The position numbers were made by a program, and so were the translations under genes. The notes under the pieces were generated by a model. It saw nothing but the letters and a program-made list of their open reading frames with translations, was not told the origin of the DNA and ran no database searches. Source: Paenibacillus prosopidis (GTDB lineage: Bacteria; Bacillota; Bacilli; Paenibacillales; Paenibacillaceae). Taken from it: a DNA stretch of 64,000 bases. The stretch lies in contig NZ_QPJD01000020.1 of NCBI RefSeq assembly GCF_003337375.1, forward strand, positions 54,892-118,891. The letters are read 5' to 3'. Shown here in pieces: positions 1-7,969 of this stretch (within the stretch, counting starts at the first letter, position 1; every line of letters starts with the position of its first letter).

Positions 1-868
1 CCAAGCCTGGGTAAAAAACAGCGGATACTTCTTTATGGTTTGAAAGCCATTCGGCAAGTCTGCGCGCGCTCCTTTCGCTATGCTCCATCCGAGCCTGCAG
101 CGTCTTCATTCCGCGCATCAACAACCATGATTCCTGCGCACTTAGAACCGTTCCCAGGCCGTTCTGCAGCTGCTTCAGGCGTCTGCCGAGACTTTCATCC
201 GCCGTTACCGCAAGCCCTGCCAGCACATCGCTGTGGCCGCCAAGAAACTTCGTCGCGCTGTGCAGTACGATATCGACGCCATGCTCAATCGGACGTTGAT
301 GATACGGTGTCATAAACGTATTGTCGAGCATCGTCAGCAAGCCATGCTCCTTCGCCCATGCCGTTGTCTCGGCAATGTTCGTAATCTTAAGTGTCGGATT
401 GGACGGCGTTTCCATAAAAACAGCTTTTGTGTTCGGCTTCAATGCCGCCTTGACCGCATCAAAATCAGTCATATCGACAAATGTTGATTCTATGCCGAGC
501 CGTTCCAAAATCGAAGTTAGCAAGCGATATGTGCCGCCATACACGTCCTCGGTTACAATGACATGCTCTCCTGCGGACAGCAGCAGAAAGGAGGTCGAAA
601 TAGCAGCCATACCCGACGCAAAAGCAAAGCCGCGGGCGCCGCCTTCAAGTAGAGCGATATAATCCTCAAGCGCCTGCCGCGTCGGATTGCCGGAGCGGCT
701 GTAATCATATTGCGGCGGATTGAAAATATCATGGTGGTGAAACGTTGATGCCTGAAAAATAGGTACGCTGGAAGCGCCTGTACCCTCGTCAATTTCTGCC
801 CCGAAATGAAGCAGTTTCGTTGCAAAACGGCGTTCGGAAGGATTTACTTTATCGTTGTCGTTGTTCAT
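1..868 (-). CDS. metC: cystathionine beta-lyase (PLP-dependent), 3' end outside window
   Basis: PLP-dependent trans-sulfuration enzyme of the Cys/Met metabolism family, expected to cleave cystathionine to homocysteine in methionine synthesis. Visible features are the N-terminal substrate region with a YDYSRSGNPTR stretch, the FASGMAA segment and the PLP-lysine motif HSATKFLGGHSD. The ATG at 868 follows a GAGGAGGGG ribosome site, and that site contains the stop codon of the upstream metI (ends at 875). The two genes are therefore tightly coupled in a metA-metI-metC operon. The reading frame is open to the window edge, so about 100 C-terminal residues are missing. The choice of beta-lyase over gamma-synthase rests on gene order as in Bacillus metI-metC; the families are hard to tell apart from sequence. 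Confidence 0.85.
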   Translation of the reverse strand, partial: MNNDNDKVNPSERRFATKLLHFGAEIDEGTGASSVPIFQASTFHHHDIFNPPQYDYSRSGNPTRQALEDYIALLEGGARGFAFASGMAAISTSFLLLSAGEHVIVTEDVYGGTYRLLTSILERLGIESTFVDMTDFDAVKAALKPNTKAVFMETPSNPTLKITNIAETTAWAKEHGLLTMLDNTFMTPYHQRPIEHGVDIVLHSATKFLGGHSDVLAGLAVTADESLGRRLKQLQNGLGTVLSAQESWLLMRGMKTLQARMEHSERSARRLAEWLSNHKEVSAVFYPGL

Positions 869-874
869 GAGCTC

Positions 875-2035
875 TTACCCCTCCTCAATTTCACGTTTTG
901 CAGCAGCCAGCGCTTGCTCCAAGTCGCCAATCAAATCGTCGGCATGCTCGATGCCGACCGAGAAACGGAGAAGACGGTCGTCAACGCCGATTGCCTGACG
1001 GATTTCCAAAGGAATATCCGCATGCGTCTGTACAGCCGGATAAGTCATTAGAGACTCAACGCCGCCTAAGCTTTCAGCGAACGCGATGAGCTTAATATGG
1101 CGCAGAATAGGTTCGACATATCGGGCATCCTTCAGACGGAAGGAGAAAATGCCCGTATTGCCGGATGACTGCTTGTTCTGTATGTCATGCCCCGGGTGAT
1201 GCGGGAGCGCCGGATAATAAACATCCTCTACAGCCGGATGTTCCATCAGGTAGTTAGCAATTGTCGTCGCATTGTATTGATGACGCTCCATTCGCAGCGC
1301 CAGCGTCTTCATACCTCTCATAAGCAGCCACGAATCCTGCGGTCCAAGAACAGCGCCTATGGAATTGTGAAGAAAGGCCATTTCGGCGGACAGCTCCTTG
1401 CCCTTTGTCACGATCAGACCAGCCAGGACATCGTTATGGCCTCCCAAATACTTGGTTGCGCTATGAATGATAATATCGGCGCCAAGCTCGATCGGACGCT
1501 GGAAGAACGGTGTGAGCAGCGTATTGTCGACAATAGTAAGCAAGCCTTTGGATTTCGCCCATGCGGCAACCCGTTCTATATCCGTAATCATCATCAGAGG
1601 GTTCGTCGGCGTTTCGATTAGAACAGCTTTCGTGTTCGGTGTCCATAGTGTTGCCATCGCATCAATATCGTTCGTATCTACATAGGAAGCGGTAACCCCG
1701 AATCTGGACATAATGCGCTCAAGCAAACGGTATGTGCCGCCGTACAAATCAAGCGATACGATCAAATGATCTCCTTGGCTGAACAATGCGAATATCGTTT
1801 GCAATGCGGCCATGCCAGAGCTGCAGGCAAATGCCGCATCACCGGATTCCAATTGTGCTGCAGCTTCTTCAAGCACGGCTCTTGTCGGGCTTTTCGTGCG
1901 TGCATAGTCAAATCCCGTGCTTTCACCGAGTTTCGGATGACGAAATGCTGTTGCCTGGTATACAGGAAAGCTAACCGCTCCAGTTACGGGCTCCTTTATC
2001 GATCCGATCTGAGCCAAATGACTTTCGATTTTCAT
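875..2035 (-). CDS. metI: cystathionine gamma-synthase / O-acetylhomoserine thiolyase
   Basis: A 386-residue PLP enzyme of the Cys/Met metabolism family. It condenses an acylated homoserine with cysteine (or sulfide), the step after metA. The N-terminus carries the family substrate region (FDYARTKSPTRAVLE), then SSGMAALQ, then the PLP-lysine motif HSATKYLGGHND near residue 200. Length is normal for the family. The ATG at 2035 is preceded by AAGGAGTG. It lies 27 bases after metA and 6 bases before metC, all on one strand, so expression should follow the SAM riboswitch upstream of metA. It is homologous to its neighbour metC, a long-standing tandem paralogue pair. Confidence 0.9.
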   Translation of the reverse strand: MKIESHLAQIGSIKEPVTGAVSFPVYQATAFRHPKLGESTGFDYARTKSPTRAVLEEAAAQLESGDAAFACSSGMAALQTIFALFSQGDHLIVSLDLYGGTYRLLERIMSRFGVTASYVDTNDIDAMATLWTPNTKAVLIETPTNPLMMITDIERVAAWAKSKGLLTIVDNTLLTPFFQRPIELGADIIIHSATKYLGGHNDVLAGLIVTKGKELSAEMAFLHNSIGAVLGPQDSWLLMRGMKTLALRMERHQYNATTIANYLMEHPAVEDVYYPALPHHPGHDIQNKQSSGNTGIFSFRLKDARYVEPILRHIKLIAFAESLGGVESLMTYPAVQTHADIPLEIRQAIGVDDRLLRFSVGIEHADDLIGDLEQALAAAKREIEEG

Positions 2036-2062
2036 TAGGAAGTTGCACTCCTTCTTATAATG

Positions 2063-2980
2063 TTATATGCCTGCACCCAAATCAAACGGTGTTTGTTGGT
2101 ATACATAGTAATTCAGCCAGTTCGAAAATAACAGGTTTGCATGCGCGCGCCATGTAGAAAGCGGTAAGGCTGCCGGATTATCTCCCGGGAAATAGTTCTT
2201 CGGTACGTCTATGCGAAGTCCTTTTGCCTGATCGCGGTCGTATTCGAACTTCAGCGATGTCGGATCATATTCCGAATGACCGGTAACGAAAATTTGCCTG
2301 CCATCCTTAGAGGCAACGATATATACACCGGAGTCCGGTGAATCCGACAGGATTTCCAGCTTCTCAACCGGCTCGATATCCGCGCGTCGAACCTCAGTAT
2401 GACGTGATTGCGGCACGAAGAACAGCTCGTCAAACCCGCGAAGCAGATTTACGTTTCGCTTCTCGACCGTATGTGGAAATACACCGAACATTTTGCTGTC
2501 CAAATTATATTTCGGCACATTGTAATGATGATATAGACCAGCCTGTGCAGCCCAACAGATATGGAACGTGGAAGTGACACGTTTAGTGCTCCAATCCATG
2601 ATTTCCTTCAGCTCTTCCCAATAGTTCACTTCCTCAAAAGGCAAATGCTCTACCGGTGCGCCCGTAATGATGAGCCCGTCATAGTACTCATGCGATATTT
2701 CATCGAACGTTTTATAAAAAGACTCCAAGTGCTCTGCTGACGTATTTTTGGACGTATGCGTCCTTGGGTGCAGCAGTACAACCTCGACCTGAAGCGGGGT
2801 GTTCCCAATAAGCCTCAGAAGCTGCGTCTCCGTCGTTTCCTTGGTAGGCATTAAATTCAAAATGGCAATTCTGAGCGGCCTGATATCTTGGTGATAAGCG
2901 ATGCTTTCATCCATAACGAAAATGTTCTCGTTGCTTAAAATTTCTTTGGCAGGCAGGTTGTCTGGTACTTTAATCGGCAT
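2063..2980 (-). CDS. metA: homoserine O-acyltransferase (MetA type)
   Basis: A 305-residue homoserine O-acetyl/succinyltransferase of the MetA (class I glutamine amidotransferase-like) family, the entry step of methionine synthesis. Visible marks are the N-terminal MPIKVPDNLPAKEIL, the LNLMPTKETTETQLLRLIGN segment, the catalytic-cysteine region FHICWAAQAGLYHHY near residue 140, and GHSEYDP near residue 235. Bacillus members of this family use acetyl-CoA despite the historical succinyl name; the acyl donor cannot be read with certainty here. The ATG at 2980 has GAGGAGTG upstream. It is the first gene after the SAM-I riboswitch and terminator at 3022-3190. Confidence 0.93.
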   Translation of the reverse strand: MPIKVPDNLPAKEILSNENIFVMDESIAYHQDIRPLRIAILNLMPTKETTETQLLRLIGNTPLQVEVVLLHPRTHTSKNTSAEHLESFYKTFDEISHEYYDGLIITGAPVEHLPFEEVNYWEELKEIMDWSTKRVTSTFHICWAAQAGLYHHYNVPKYNLDSKMFGVFPHTVEKRNVNLLRGFDELFFVPQSRHTEVRRADIEPVEKLEILSDSPDSGVYIVASKDGRQIFVTGHSEYDPTSLKFEYDRDQAKGLRIDVPKNYFPGDNPAALPLSTWRAHANLLFSNWLNYYVYQQTPFDLGAGI

Positions 2981-3021
2981 TTTAAATCACTCCTCTTTCG
3001 GCAGTATGACCGCTTGAACAA

Positions 3022-3053
3022 CAAAAAAGACCTTTCTGCTGTGAGAAAAGGTC
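3022..3053 (-). terminator. intrinsic terminator of the SAM riboswitch
   Basis: On the minus strand GACCTTTTCTCAC and the complementary GCAGAAAGGTC form a hairpin followed by six Ts. It sits between the SAM aptamer and metA, so it is the regulated expression platform: formed when S-adenosylmethionine is bound. Confidence 0.9.
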
Positions 3054-3074
3054 GTATGCTCAGTAAAGAAGCCA

Positions 3075-3190
3075 TGCGCCTCTCTCATCTCTCAGAAACA
3101 TAATCGTTTCCGCAAGAATTAGCACCGTGCTTACGCCGGTTGCCGGGCTTCATCGGGCTAGTCCCTCCGCCTGCTCTTGATAAGAAAGTA
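3075..3190 (-). ncRNA. SAM-I (S-box) riboswitch aptamer
   Basis: Read on the minus strand the segment has the S-box core: CTTATCAAGAGCAGGCGGAG, then GGACTAGCCCGATGAAGCC, CGGCAACC, a variable stem, GTGCTAATTC, and the closing stem side ending in CTGAGAGATGAGAG. These are the conserved kink-turn and J elements of SAM-I. It precedes metA-metI-metC and is followed by a terminator, so the operon should be off when S-adenosylmethionine is plentiful. Confidence 0.95.
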
Positions 3191-3308
3191 GTCTATTCAA
3201 TTTTCCGCGGTTCCATTTCAATAATAACTTTAATGCATTCCGTTAGTGGCGTCAAGAACCGACTTTGCATGTGCTGACTTTAAAGATGAATAAAGGTTGT
3301 TTTTATGC

Positions 3309-3338
3309 TTGAATGTAAAGCTTAAGCGGGAGTATACT
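3309..3338 (+). promoter_or_regulatory. candidate sigma-A promoter of the corA leader
   Basis: TTGAAT (3309-3314) and TATACT (3333-3338) are separated by 18 bases, predicting a start near 3345 and a leader of about 237 nt before corA. Confidence 0.55.
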
Positions 3339-3386
3339 AGACAAGAATTAGAACATTATTCGACTAATAAAGGAGTGCAAACGTGC

Positions 3387-3491
3387 ATGGAAGGCGACCG
3401 ACCGAAGCCGGAAACATACCGAATATGGTTACTGCCGGTTCATCGTGAGCCGGGGCTTCGTCCGCATGCTGTGCCGTGTGCTCAGTTTTGA
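3387..3491 (+). CDS. putative proline-rich leader peptide upstream of corA
   Basis: A 34-codon ORF with ATG at 3387, 11 bases after an AAAGGAG ribosome site at 3369-3375, ending at TGA 3489-3491 about 90 bases before corA. The peptide has six prolines (positions 6, 8, 17, 22, 26, 30) and several arginines and histidines. It looks like a regulatory leader and not an independently folded protein. Codons 15-18 overlap ACTGCCGG (3431-3438), which can base-pair with the anti-Shine-Dalgarno arm of corA. By analogy, Salmonella mgtL is a proline-rich leader that controls a Mg transporter; homology is not claimed. The alternative is a chance ORF in a structured leader. Confidence 0.4.
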   Translation: MEGDRPKPETYRIWLLPVHREPGLRPHAVPCAQF

Positions 3492-3579
3492 TGACTGAAT
3501 CAAGCGGCTAGCGGTCAGCTACGCCCCGGGATTCCCTATCAGCCGGCAGTCTCCTCTAAAGAATGAAAGGAGTAACTGC
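3431..3579 (+). promoter_or_regulatory. corA leader with mutually exclusive hairpins; RBS sequestered
   Basis: GCAGTCTCCT (3546-3555) pairs with AGGAG-ta-ACTGC (3568-3579). This makes a 10-bp stem that buries the corA ribosome site just before the ATG at 3582. The same left arm, CCGGCAGT (3543-3550), is perfectly complementary to ACTGCCGG (3431-3438) inside the upstream short ORF. That pairing would free the ribosome site. ACTGCCGG in turn overlaps a local hairpin CCGGTTCA/TGAGCCGG (3435-3453). Smaller hairpins are TCAGT/ACTGA (3482-3498, with the short-ORF stop in its loop) and GGCTAGC/GCTAcGCC (3506-3525). It does not match the M-box or yybP-ykoY consensus as I know them. Confidence 0.55.
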
Positions 3580-3581
3580 TG

Positions 3582-4517
3582 ATGAAAATCCGTCTTGTTA
3601 ACAATGGGGTTTTTACCCCGATCGAAGATATTGCGCAAACGTTAGCCCCTGCACATGCGGGATTTTATTGGATTGATGCCGATGTGGAGGACCTTGCCGT
3701 TCTTCAGCCTCTATTCGGCATGCATGATCTGGCTGTGGAGGATTGCCTCAGCGAGGAGGAGCAGCGACCAAAGATCGAAATTTATGAAAGCCATTATTTT
3801 ATCGTTATTAACAGCATTCGTTTTGATGATGAAGAAATTTTTCTGCGCGCGCTGAATATTTTTCTCGGCCGTCACTTTATTATAACGGTTACGAAGCAGA
3901 AAATTAACGAGCTCCGTTCGTTAAAGCCTCTGTTATGGGAGCAAGAGGTAAGCCGTCCAGATTATTTCTTGTATCACCTCGTCGACATTGTCGTCGATAA
4001 CTACTTCCTCGTCGGTGACCGGATCGATAACCGGATCGAAACGCTGGAAGAAGACATTTTGATGCACACCAAGAAATCGCATCTGAACGAAATTATCGGC
4101 TTGCGCGGGGAAATTTTGTGGCTCAAGAAGGTGCTTGGTCCACAGCGCGACGTTATCGCTACACTTAATAAGAAAGACTTAAAGCTTATTGACGACCAGC
4201 TGCAAAAATATTTTAGCGACATATACGAAAATGCATTGAAAATTGCCGAGTCTTTTGACACATACCGCGACCTAATGGGTAACTTACGTGAAGCTTACCA
4301 GTCGAGTGTCTCCAACCGTGCCAATGAGATTATGCGCGTGTTTACCGCCATTACGACGATTTTCATGCCGCTCACCTTTATTACAGGAATATATGGAATG
4401 AACTTCGACTTCATACCGGGACTGCATCTCCGGATGGGATCTTACATTTTACTCGGTATTATGCTTCTGCTTGGCATAGGCATGTTTTTCATTTTCCGCA
4501 AAAAGGAATGGTTATAA
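3582..4517 (+). CDS. corA: magnesium/cobalt transporter CorA
   Basis: A 311-residue CorA-family channel for Mg2+ (also Co2+/Ni2+), acting as a homopentamer in the cytoplasmic membrane. It has a large acidic cytoplasmic N-terminal domain, a long stalk helix, and two C-terminal membrane segments. The signature YGMNF sits at the end of the first segment (near residue 273), and a basic FRKKEWL tail follows the second. Length is typical. Translation starts at ATG 3582 directly after a hairpin that sequesters AGGAG (3568-3572). This suggests translational control, probably by Mg2+ or by translation of the short ORF at 3387; that is inference. Confidence 0.93.
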   Translation: MKIRLVNNGVFTPIEDIAQTLAPAHAGFYWIDADVEDLAVLQPLFGMHDLAVEDCLSEEEQRPKIEIYESHYFIVINSIRFDDEEIFLRALNIFLGRHFIITVTKQKINELRSLKPLLWEQEVSRPDYFLYHLVDIVVDNYFLVGDRIDNRIETLEEDILMHTKKSHLNEIIGLRGEILWLKKVLGPQRDVIATLNKKDLKLIDDQLQKYFSDIYENALKIAESFDTYRDLMGNLREAYQSSVSNRANEIMRVFTAITTIFMPLTFITGIYGMNFDFIPGLHLRMGSYILLGIMLLLGIGMFFIFRKKEWL

Positions 4518-4543
4518 AGCCACTTTTATACTTTAATAGGGTT

Positions 4544-4598
4544 GGGCTGCACACGCTGGGGCAATTGATGTCTCATGCGGGTACAGCCCTTTTATTTT
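4544..4598 (+). terminator. terminator after corA
   Basis: GGGCTG (4544-4549) and CAGCCC (4584-4589) close a hairpin followed by TTTTATTTT. The loop is long, so strength is uncertain. Confidence 0.6.
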
Positions 4599-4672
4599 GC
4601 TGTAGCCACATATATCCTCTATAATGGATAAATACTTATTTGTCATCTTGTAATAATGAAAGGGGGATTGAC

Positions 4673-5575
4673 GTGAACATTAGCCAGCTTGAAACACTCC
4701 TTACGATTTCCAAAACGATGAGCTTCCGAAAAGCCGGCGAATTGCTAAACCTGACTCAGCCTGCTGTATCGGCGCAAATCAAAAGTCTGGAGGATGAGTT
4801 CAAGACGGTCCTTATCGATCGTAATCAACCAGTCACCTTAACCGATCACGGAAAAGTTTTTTTGGAGCATGCGGAAAAAATGCTGACGATAGTAGAAGAG
4901 TTAAAGCAGAAGCTGTCCGATTTAAATTTAACGCCGCAAGGCCATATTTTACTTGGAACGACGTCATCGATCGCCATACAAATATTGCCTCGCGTATTGT
5001 CCTATTTTCAAAATCAATTTCCGTTAATAAAAACAACAATTCATTCCATGCCGTCGTCACAGGTTATGACCTGCGTCGAGAACGGCTCTGTCGATATCGG
5101 TATTACATACTTAACCGAAAAAAATCCAAATACCACCTCTTCCGTCCTTTATTATGATACATTCGAGCTTGTTGTATCACCGTCTCACCCAATGAGCAAA
5201 CTGACACATACTACGGTGGATACGCTTAAGGATATCCCCATGATTATGCTCGCTCCGGATACGCTCGGCCGCAAATTTGTCGATCAAATATTCCGTAAAT
5301 ACAACATCCAGCCCAATATTGTAATGGAACTCTCGAGCAGCGAGGAAATAAAACGGATGGTTGAGATCAATCTTGGAGCCGCTGTCGTATCGAAGCTTTC
5401 GATTGCAAACGAGCTTCGTCTTGGCACGTTAAAAATGATTAAAGTCAATGAATTGGAAACGAGCCATCCCGTCGGAGTCGTTTATAAATCCGGCCGTTAT
5501 TTGAATACAGCGATGCAGCAATTCCTTAGCGACCTGAAGGGGATGCCGGAGCACCAATTCATAAGCAGTGAATAG
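4673..5575 (+). CDS. LysR-family transcriptional regulator
   Basis: About 300 residues. It has the N-terminal winged helix-turn-helix (NISQLETLLTISKTMSFRKA, then LNLTQPAVSAQIKSLE) and a C-terminal periplasmic-binding-like effector domain. The GTG at 4673 is chosen because AAAGGGGG lies just upstream; a longer in-frame reading from 4640 lacks a ribosome site. The target and effector are not evident. Its neighbours corA and hisJ do not suggest a pathway, and there is no divergent gene next to it, which is the usual hint for this family. The hisJ start is only 33 bases downstream, so the two may be cotranscribed. Confidence 0.85.
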   Translation: MNISQLETLLTISKTMSFRKAGELLNLTQPAVSAQIKSLEDEFKTVLIDRNQPVTLTDHGKVFLEHAEKMLTIVEELKQKLSDLNLTPQGHILLGTTSSIAIQILPRVLSYFQNQFPLIKTTIHSMPSSQVMTCVENGSVDIGITYLTEKNPNTTSSVLYYDTFELVVSPSHPMSKLTHTTVDTLKDIPMIMLAPDTLGRKFVDQIFRKYNIQPNIVMELSSSEEIKRMVEINLGAAVVSKLSIANELRLGTLKMIKVNELETSHPVGVVYKSGRYLNTAMQQFLSDLKGMPEHQFISSE

Positions 5576-5608
5576 ACAGACACAGACAGCAGATAAGGAG
5601 AGATTCCA

Positions 5609-6418
5609 ATGAAATTCGACTTACACACCCACCACGTGAGATGCGGTCATGCCGATGGCACTATCGAGGATTACATCATCGCAGGCATAGATGCCGGTCT
5701 TCAAGTCATCGGCATCTCTGATCACTCCCCTTATTTCTATCATAAGGAAGATCATCCGTCGCCCGGGATAGCTATGGCGAGAAGCGCGTTTGCTGGCTAT
5801 GTCAATGAAGTGCTGCGATTAAAAGAAAAATACGACGGTACAATCGAGGTTTTGCTCGGTATGGAATCCGATTTTTTCCCTGACTATGCGGACAGTTATC
5901 GGAAAGCTTATGAAGGTGTGCCTTTCGATTATTTGATCGGCTCCGTGCATCAGGTAGGCGGTGTCAGCATTTTTAATCGAAATCGCTGGAAAGGCTTGAA
6001 AGAGGAGCAGCAAGTCAAGGTGAAAAAAAGCTATTACGACCTGATTCAGCAATCGGCACGCAGCGGCATGTTCGATATTTTGGGTCATATCGATGCGATG
6101 AAAGGATATTATCCTGCATTTTCAGACATTCCCGCCTATGAGCATATCGATGAAACGCTGCAAACGATTGCCGATTGCGGGATTTCCATCGAGATTAACA
6201 CTTCTGGCAGCACAAAGGATGTCGGCGGATGGTATCCATCGGATGATATGTTGGAGCGGGCTCTACATTTCGGAGTGAATGTAACGTTCGGATCAGATGC
6301 TCATGTGCCGAGCAGAGTCGGCGATGAGTGGGAGCTGGTGCAGAAGCGGTTGAAGGAAATCGGATTCTCGCAGTGGGTATTTTACCGCAAGCGTGAACAA
6401 GTCGTCGTTCCTCTATAA
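5609..6418 (+). CDS. hisJ: histidinol-phosphatase, PHP family (HisJ type)
   Basis: A 269-residue PHP-domain phosphoesterase expected to remove phosphate from L-histidinol phosphate in histidine synthesis, using a trinuclear metal centre. Metal-ligand motifs are visible in order: DLHTHH near residue 4, GISDHSPY near residue 35, the E of LGMESDFFPDY near residue 85, GSVHQV near residue 110, GHID near residue 150, and GSDAH near residue 230. Ribosome site AAGGAGAG precedes the ATG. It stands apart from any his operon, as hisJ does in Bacillus. Other PHP phosphatases share these motifs, so the substrate is inferred from overall resemblance. Confidence 0.8.
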   Translation: MKFDLHTHHVRCGHADGTIEDYIIAGIDAGLQVIGISDHSPYFYHKEDHPSPGIAMARSAFAGYVNEVLRLKEKYDGTIEVLLGMESDFFPDYADSYRKAYEGVPFDYLIGSVHQVGGVSIFNRNRWKGLKEEQQVKVKKSYYDLIQQSARSGMFDILGHIDAMKGYYPAFSDIPAYEHIDETLQTIADCGISIEINTSGSTKDVGGWYPSDDMLERALHFGVNVTFGSDAHVPSRVGDEWELVQKRLKEIGFSQWVFYRKREQVVVPL

Positions 6419-6435
6419 AAAAGGGTATGAAGACA

Positions 6436-6474
6436 AAAAAAGTGGACCTGCACGTCGCAGGTCCCAAAGGATAT
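6436..6474 (-). terminator. orphan hairpin with minus-strand T run
   Basis: GGACCTGC and GCAGGTCC form a perfect 8-bp stem with a 5-nt loop. On the minus strand the stem is followed by a run of Ts, as in an intrinsic terminator, but no minus-strand gene ends here. On the plus strand it lies just after hisJ without a T run. It may still end hisJ transcripts or protect their 3' ends. Confidence 0.45.
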
Positions 6475-6574
6475 ATTAAAAAGGGGGTCTTGTTTATTAT
6501 AATAGCCCACTAATGTAATGAGACGATAACAGAACTATTTCATTTGTGTAACAAATTTGAGGAGATGGACATCC

Positions 6575-7420
6575 ATGTGGCTCATCATAGCCATCAGCAG
6601 CGCAATTTCATTTGGACTAGCAGGCTGGTGGATGAAAGTATCACAAATGCGCGGCGGCTCGACGAGAGTGCTGCTGTTTGGCTTATATGCTTCAGGAACG
6701 CTCGGCTTCGGCGTCCATTCAGCACTGGAAGGGACATTAACGATGCTTGCGGATTCAAATGTATGGATTGCCGGCTTCATTATCGGAGCAGGCTCTGCCT
6801 GGGGAAATGCACTATTTATGAAAGCATTGCATTACGGCCCCGCTAGCTTAACGTCCCCCCTAACGAATATGAATGTTATATTGGTGATTGCATTAGCAAC
6901 GTGGTGGTACAAAGAGCCGCTAAGCGCTTCTGAAGCGGTCGGTATTACATTATTGCTGCTTGCTGTCATCTTTATTGCCCATAAACGGAAAGAACCGCTT
7001 ACCATTACAGAGAAGCGCTGGTTTGTTCTCGTCGGTTTGGCCATTATTTTATTCGCATTGCGAAATGGCGGCTTGAAAGTCACGGACGAGCTTGGCCTGC
7101 CAAGCGCACCGATATTATTCATCGCTTATGCGCTTTCACTATCCTGGTTTCTTCTCCCGGTTAAATATGTTGAAAAGCGTTCCTCCAAACTTACCGGATT
7201 GTGGTTTGGACTAATCGCTGGACTATTTTCCTACGGTGGGCTACAGCTGTACGCTGTCGCGCTGTCTACCGGCCAAGCCAATCTTGCTGCGCCTATTTTT
7301 GCAACAAACAGCCTTGTCGTCGCAATAGGTGCCATTGCCGTCTATAAAGAGAAGCTGACCTTTATGCAGTGGACAGCCTTTGGCTGCACCTTACTCGGAT
7401 TAATCATTATCCGGGTATGA
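6575..7420 (+). CDS. EamA/DMT-superfamily transporter
   Basis: About 281 residues forming roughly ten hydrophobic segments in two homologous halves. This is the drug/metabolite transporter architecture with two EamA repeats; the second half ends in QWTAFGCTLLGLIIIRV. The ATG at 6575 is preferred because GAGGAG at 6559-6564 is its ribosome site. An in-frame TTG at 6557 would overlap that site. The substrate is unknown: members export amino acids, nucleotides or sugars. An HxlR-type regulator gene follows on the same strand with its own operator-like region, which may control this transporter. Confidence 0.8.
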   Translation: MWLIIAISSAISFGLAGWWMKVSQMRGGSTRVLLFGLYASGTLGFGVHSALEGTLTMLADSNVWIAGFIIGAGSAWGNALFMKALHYGPASLTSPLTNMNVILVIALATWWYKEPLSASEAVGITLLLLAVIFIAHKRKEPLTITEKRWFVLVGLAIILFALRNGGLKVTDELGLPSAPILFIAYALSLSWFLLPVKYVEKRSSKLTGLWFGLIAGLFSYGGLQLYAVALSTGQANLAAPIFATNSLVVAIGAIAVYKEKLTFMQWTAFGCTLLGLIIIRV

Positions 7421-7482
7421 GGTGTAAACCTCCCTGCATTCTCCAGTCTAACTTTTGTATAGTAAATATATATTTGTAAAAA

Positions 7483-7537
7483 ATGAACGTATTCCCACTG
7501 AAATGAACTTACTTTTAGTTTGTTCATATGCTACAAT
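7483..7537 (+). promoter_or_regulatory. operator-like repeats and -10 box before the HxlR gene
   Basis: ATGAAC occurs at 7483-7488 and 7503-7508, and its complement GTTCAT at 7522-7527, giving an inverted repeat next to a TACAAT -10-like box (7532-7537). This position suits an autoregulatory site for the downstream HxlR protein. Confidence 0.45.
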
Positions 7538-7564
7538 GTAAATACAAAAAGCGGGGTGATACGG

Positions 7565-7873
7565 TTGGATTATTCGACAATGTGCCCAAAGTATGAAGCC
7601 GCGGCCGACATATTAGGTAAGAAATGGACTGGCAGAATCATTCGGGTGTTGCTTGGAGGACCAAAGCGGTTCAAAGAAATTAAAGAGCAAATCCCCGAAA
7701 TGAGCGACAAAATGCTTACGGACCGTATGAAAGAACTAGAAACATTAACCATAATTAAACGTCAAGTGTACCCTGAAATGCCCGTACGTATTGAGTACGA
7801 GCTAACCTGCAAGGGACATGAGCTTGAACCAGTCATTGAGTCTATCCAAAAATGGGGCGAACAATGGATGTAG
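7565..7873 (+). CDS. HxlR-family winged-helix regulator
   Basis: About 102 residues matching the HxlR family of small dimeric winged-helix DNA-binding proteins: CPKYEAAADILGKKWTGRII, then the recognition region MSDKMLTDRMKELE. The cysteine seven residues from the start (CPKYE) occupies the position used for thiol redox sensing in YodB-type members. Quinone or electrophile sensing is therefore possible but not shown. TTG 7565 follows GGGGTGAT; an ATG at 7580 is the alternative start and would still keep the cysteine. An inverted repeat overlaps its promoter region. Confidence 0.85.
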   Translation: MDYSTMCPKYEAAADILGKKWTGRIIRVLLGGPKRFKEIKEQIPEMSDKMLTDRMKELETLTIIKRQVYPEMPVRIEYELTCKGHELEPVIESIQKWGEQWM

Positions 7874-7880
7874 AATAAGA

Positions 7881-7902
7881 AACCGCTGAGGCGGTTTTTT
7901 TA
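7881..7902 (+). terminator. terminator after the HxlR gene
   Basis: AACCGC-tgag-GCGGTT followed by a T run. Confidence 0.85.
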
Positions 7903-7969
7903 TTTTAGGCTATTTTTAATTCCTCCAACAACACGCGCTGGAAAGGCGCGAATGACAATTGAGCAACAT

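Noticed and set aside
3360..3580. M-box (Mg2+) or yybP-ykoY (Mn2+) riboswitch upstream of corA
   Set aside because: The conserved blocks of both classes, as I know them, are not present. The leader is reported as an unclassified structure instead.
6436..6480. Guanidine-II (mini-ykkC) riboswitch before the EamA transporter
   Set aside because: Only one hairpin with an ACGTC loop is present; the class needs two hairpins with ACGR loops.
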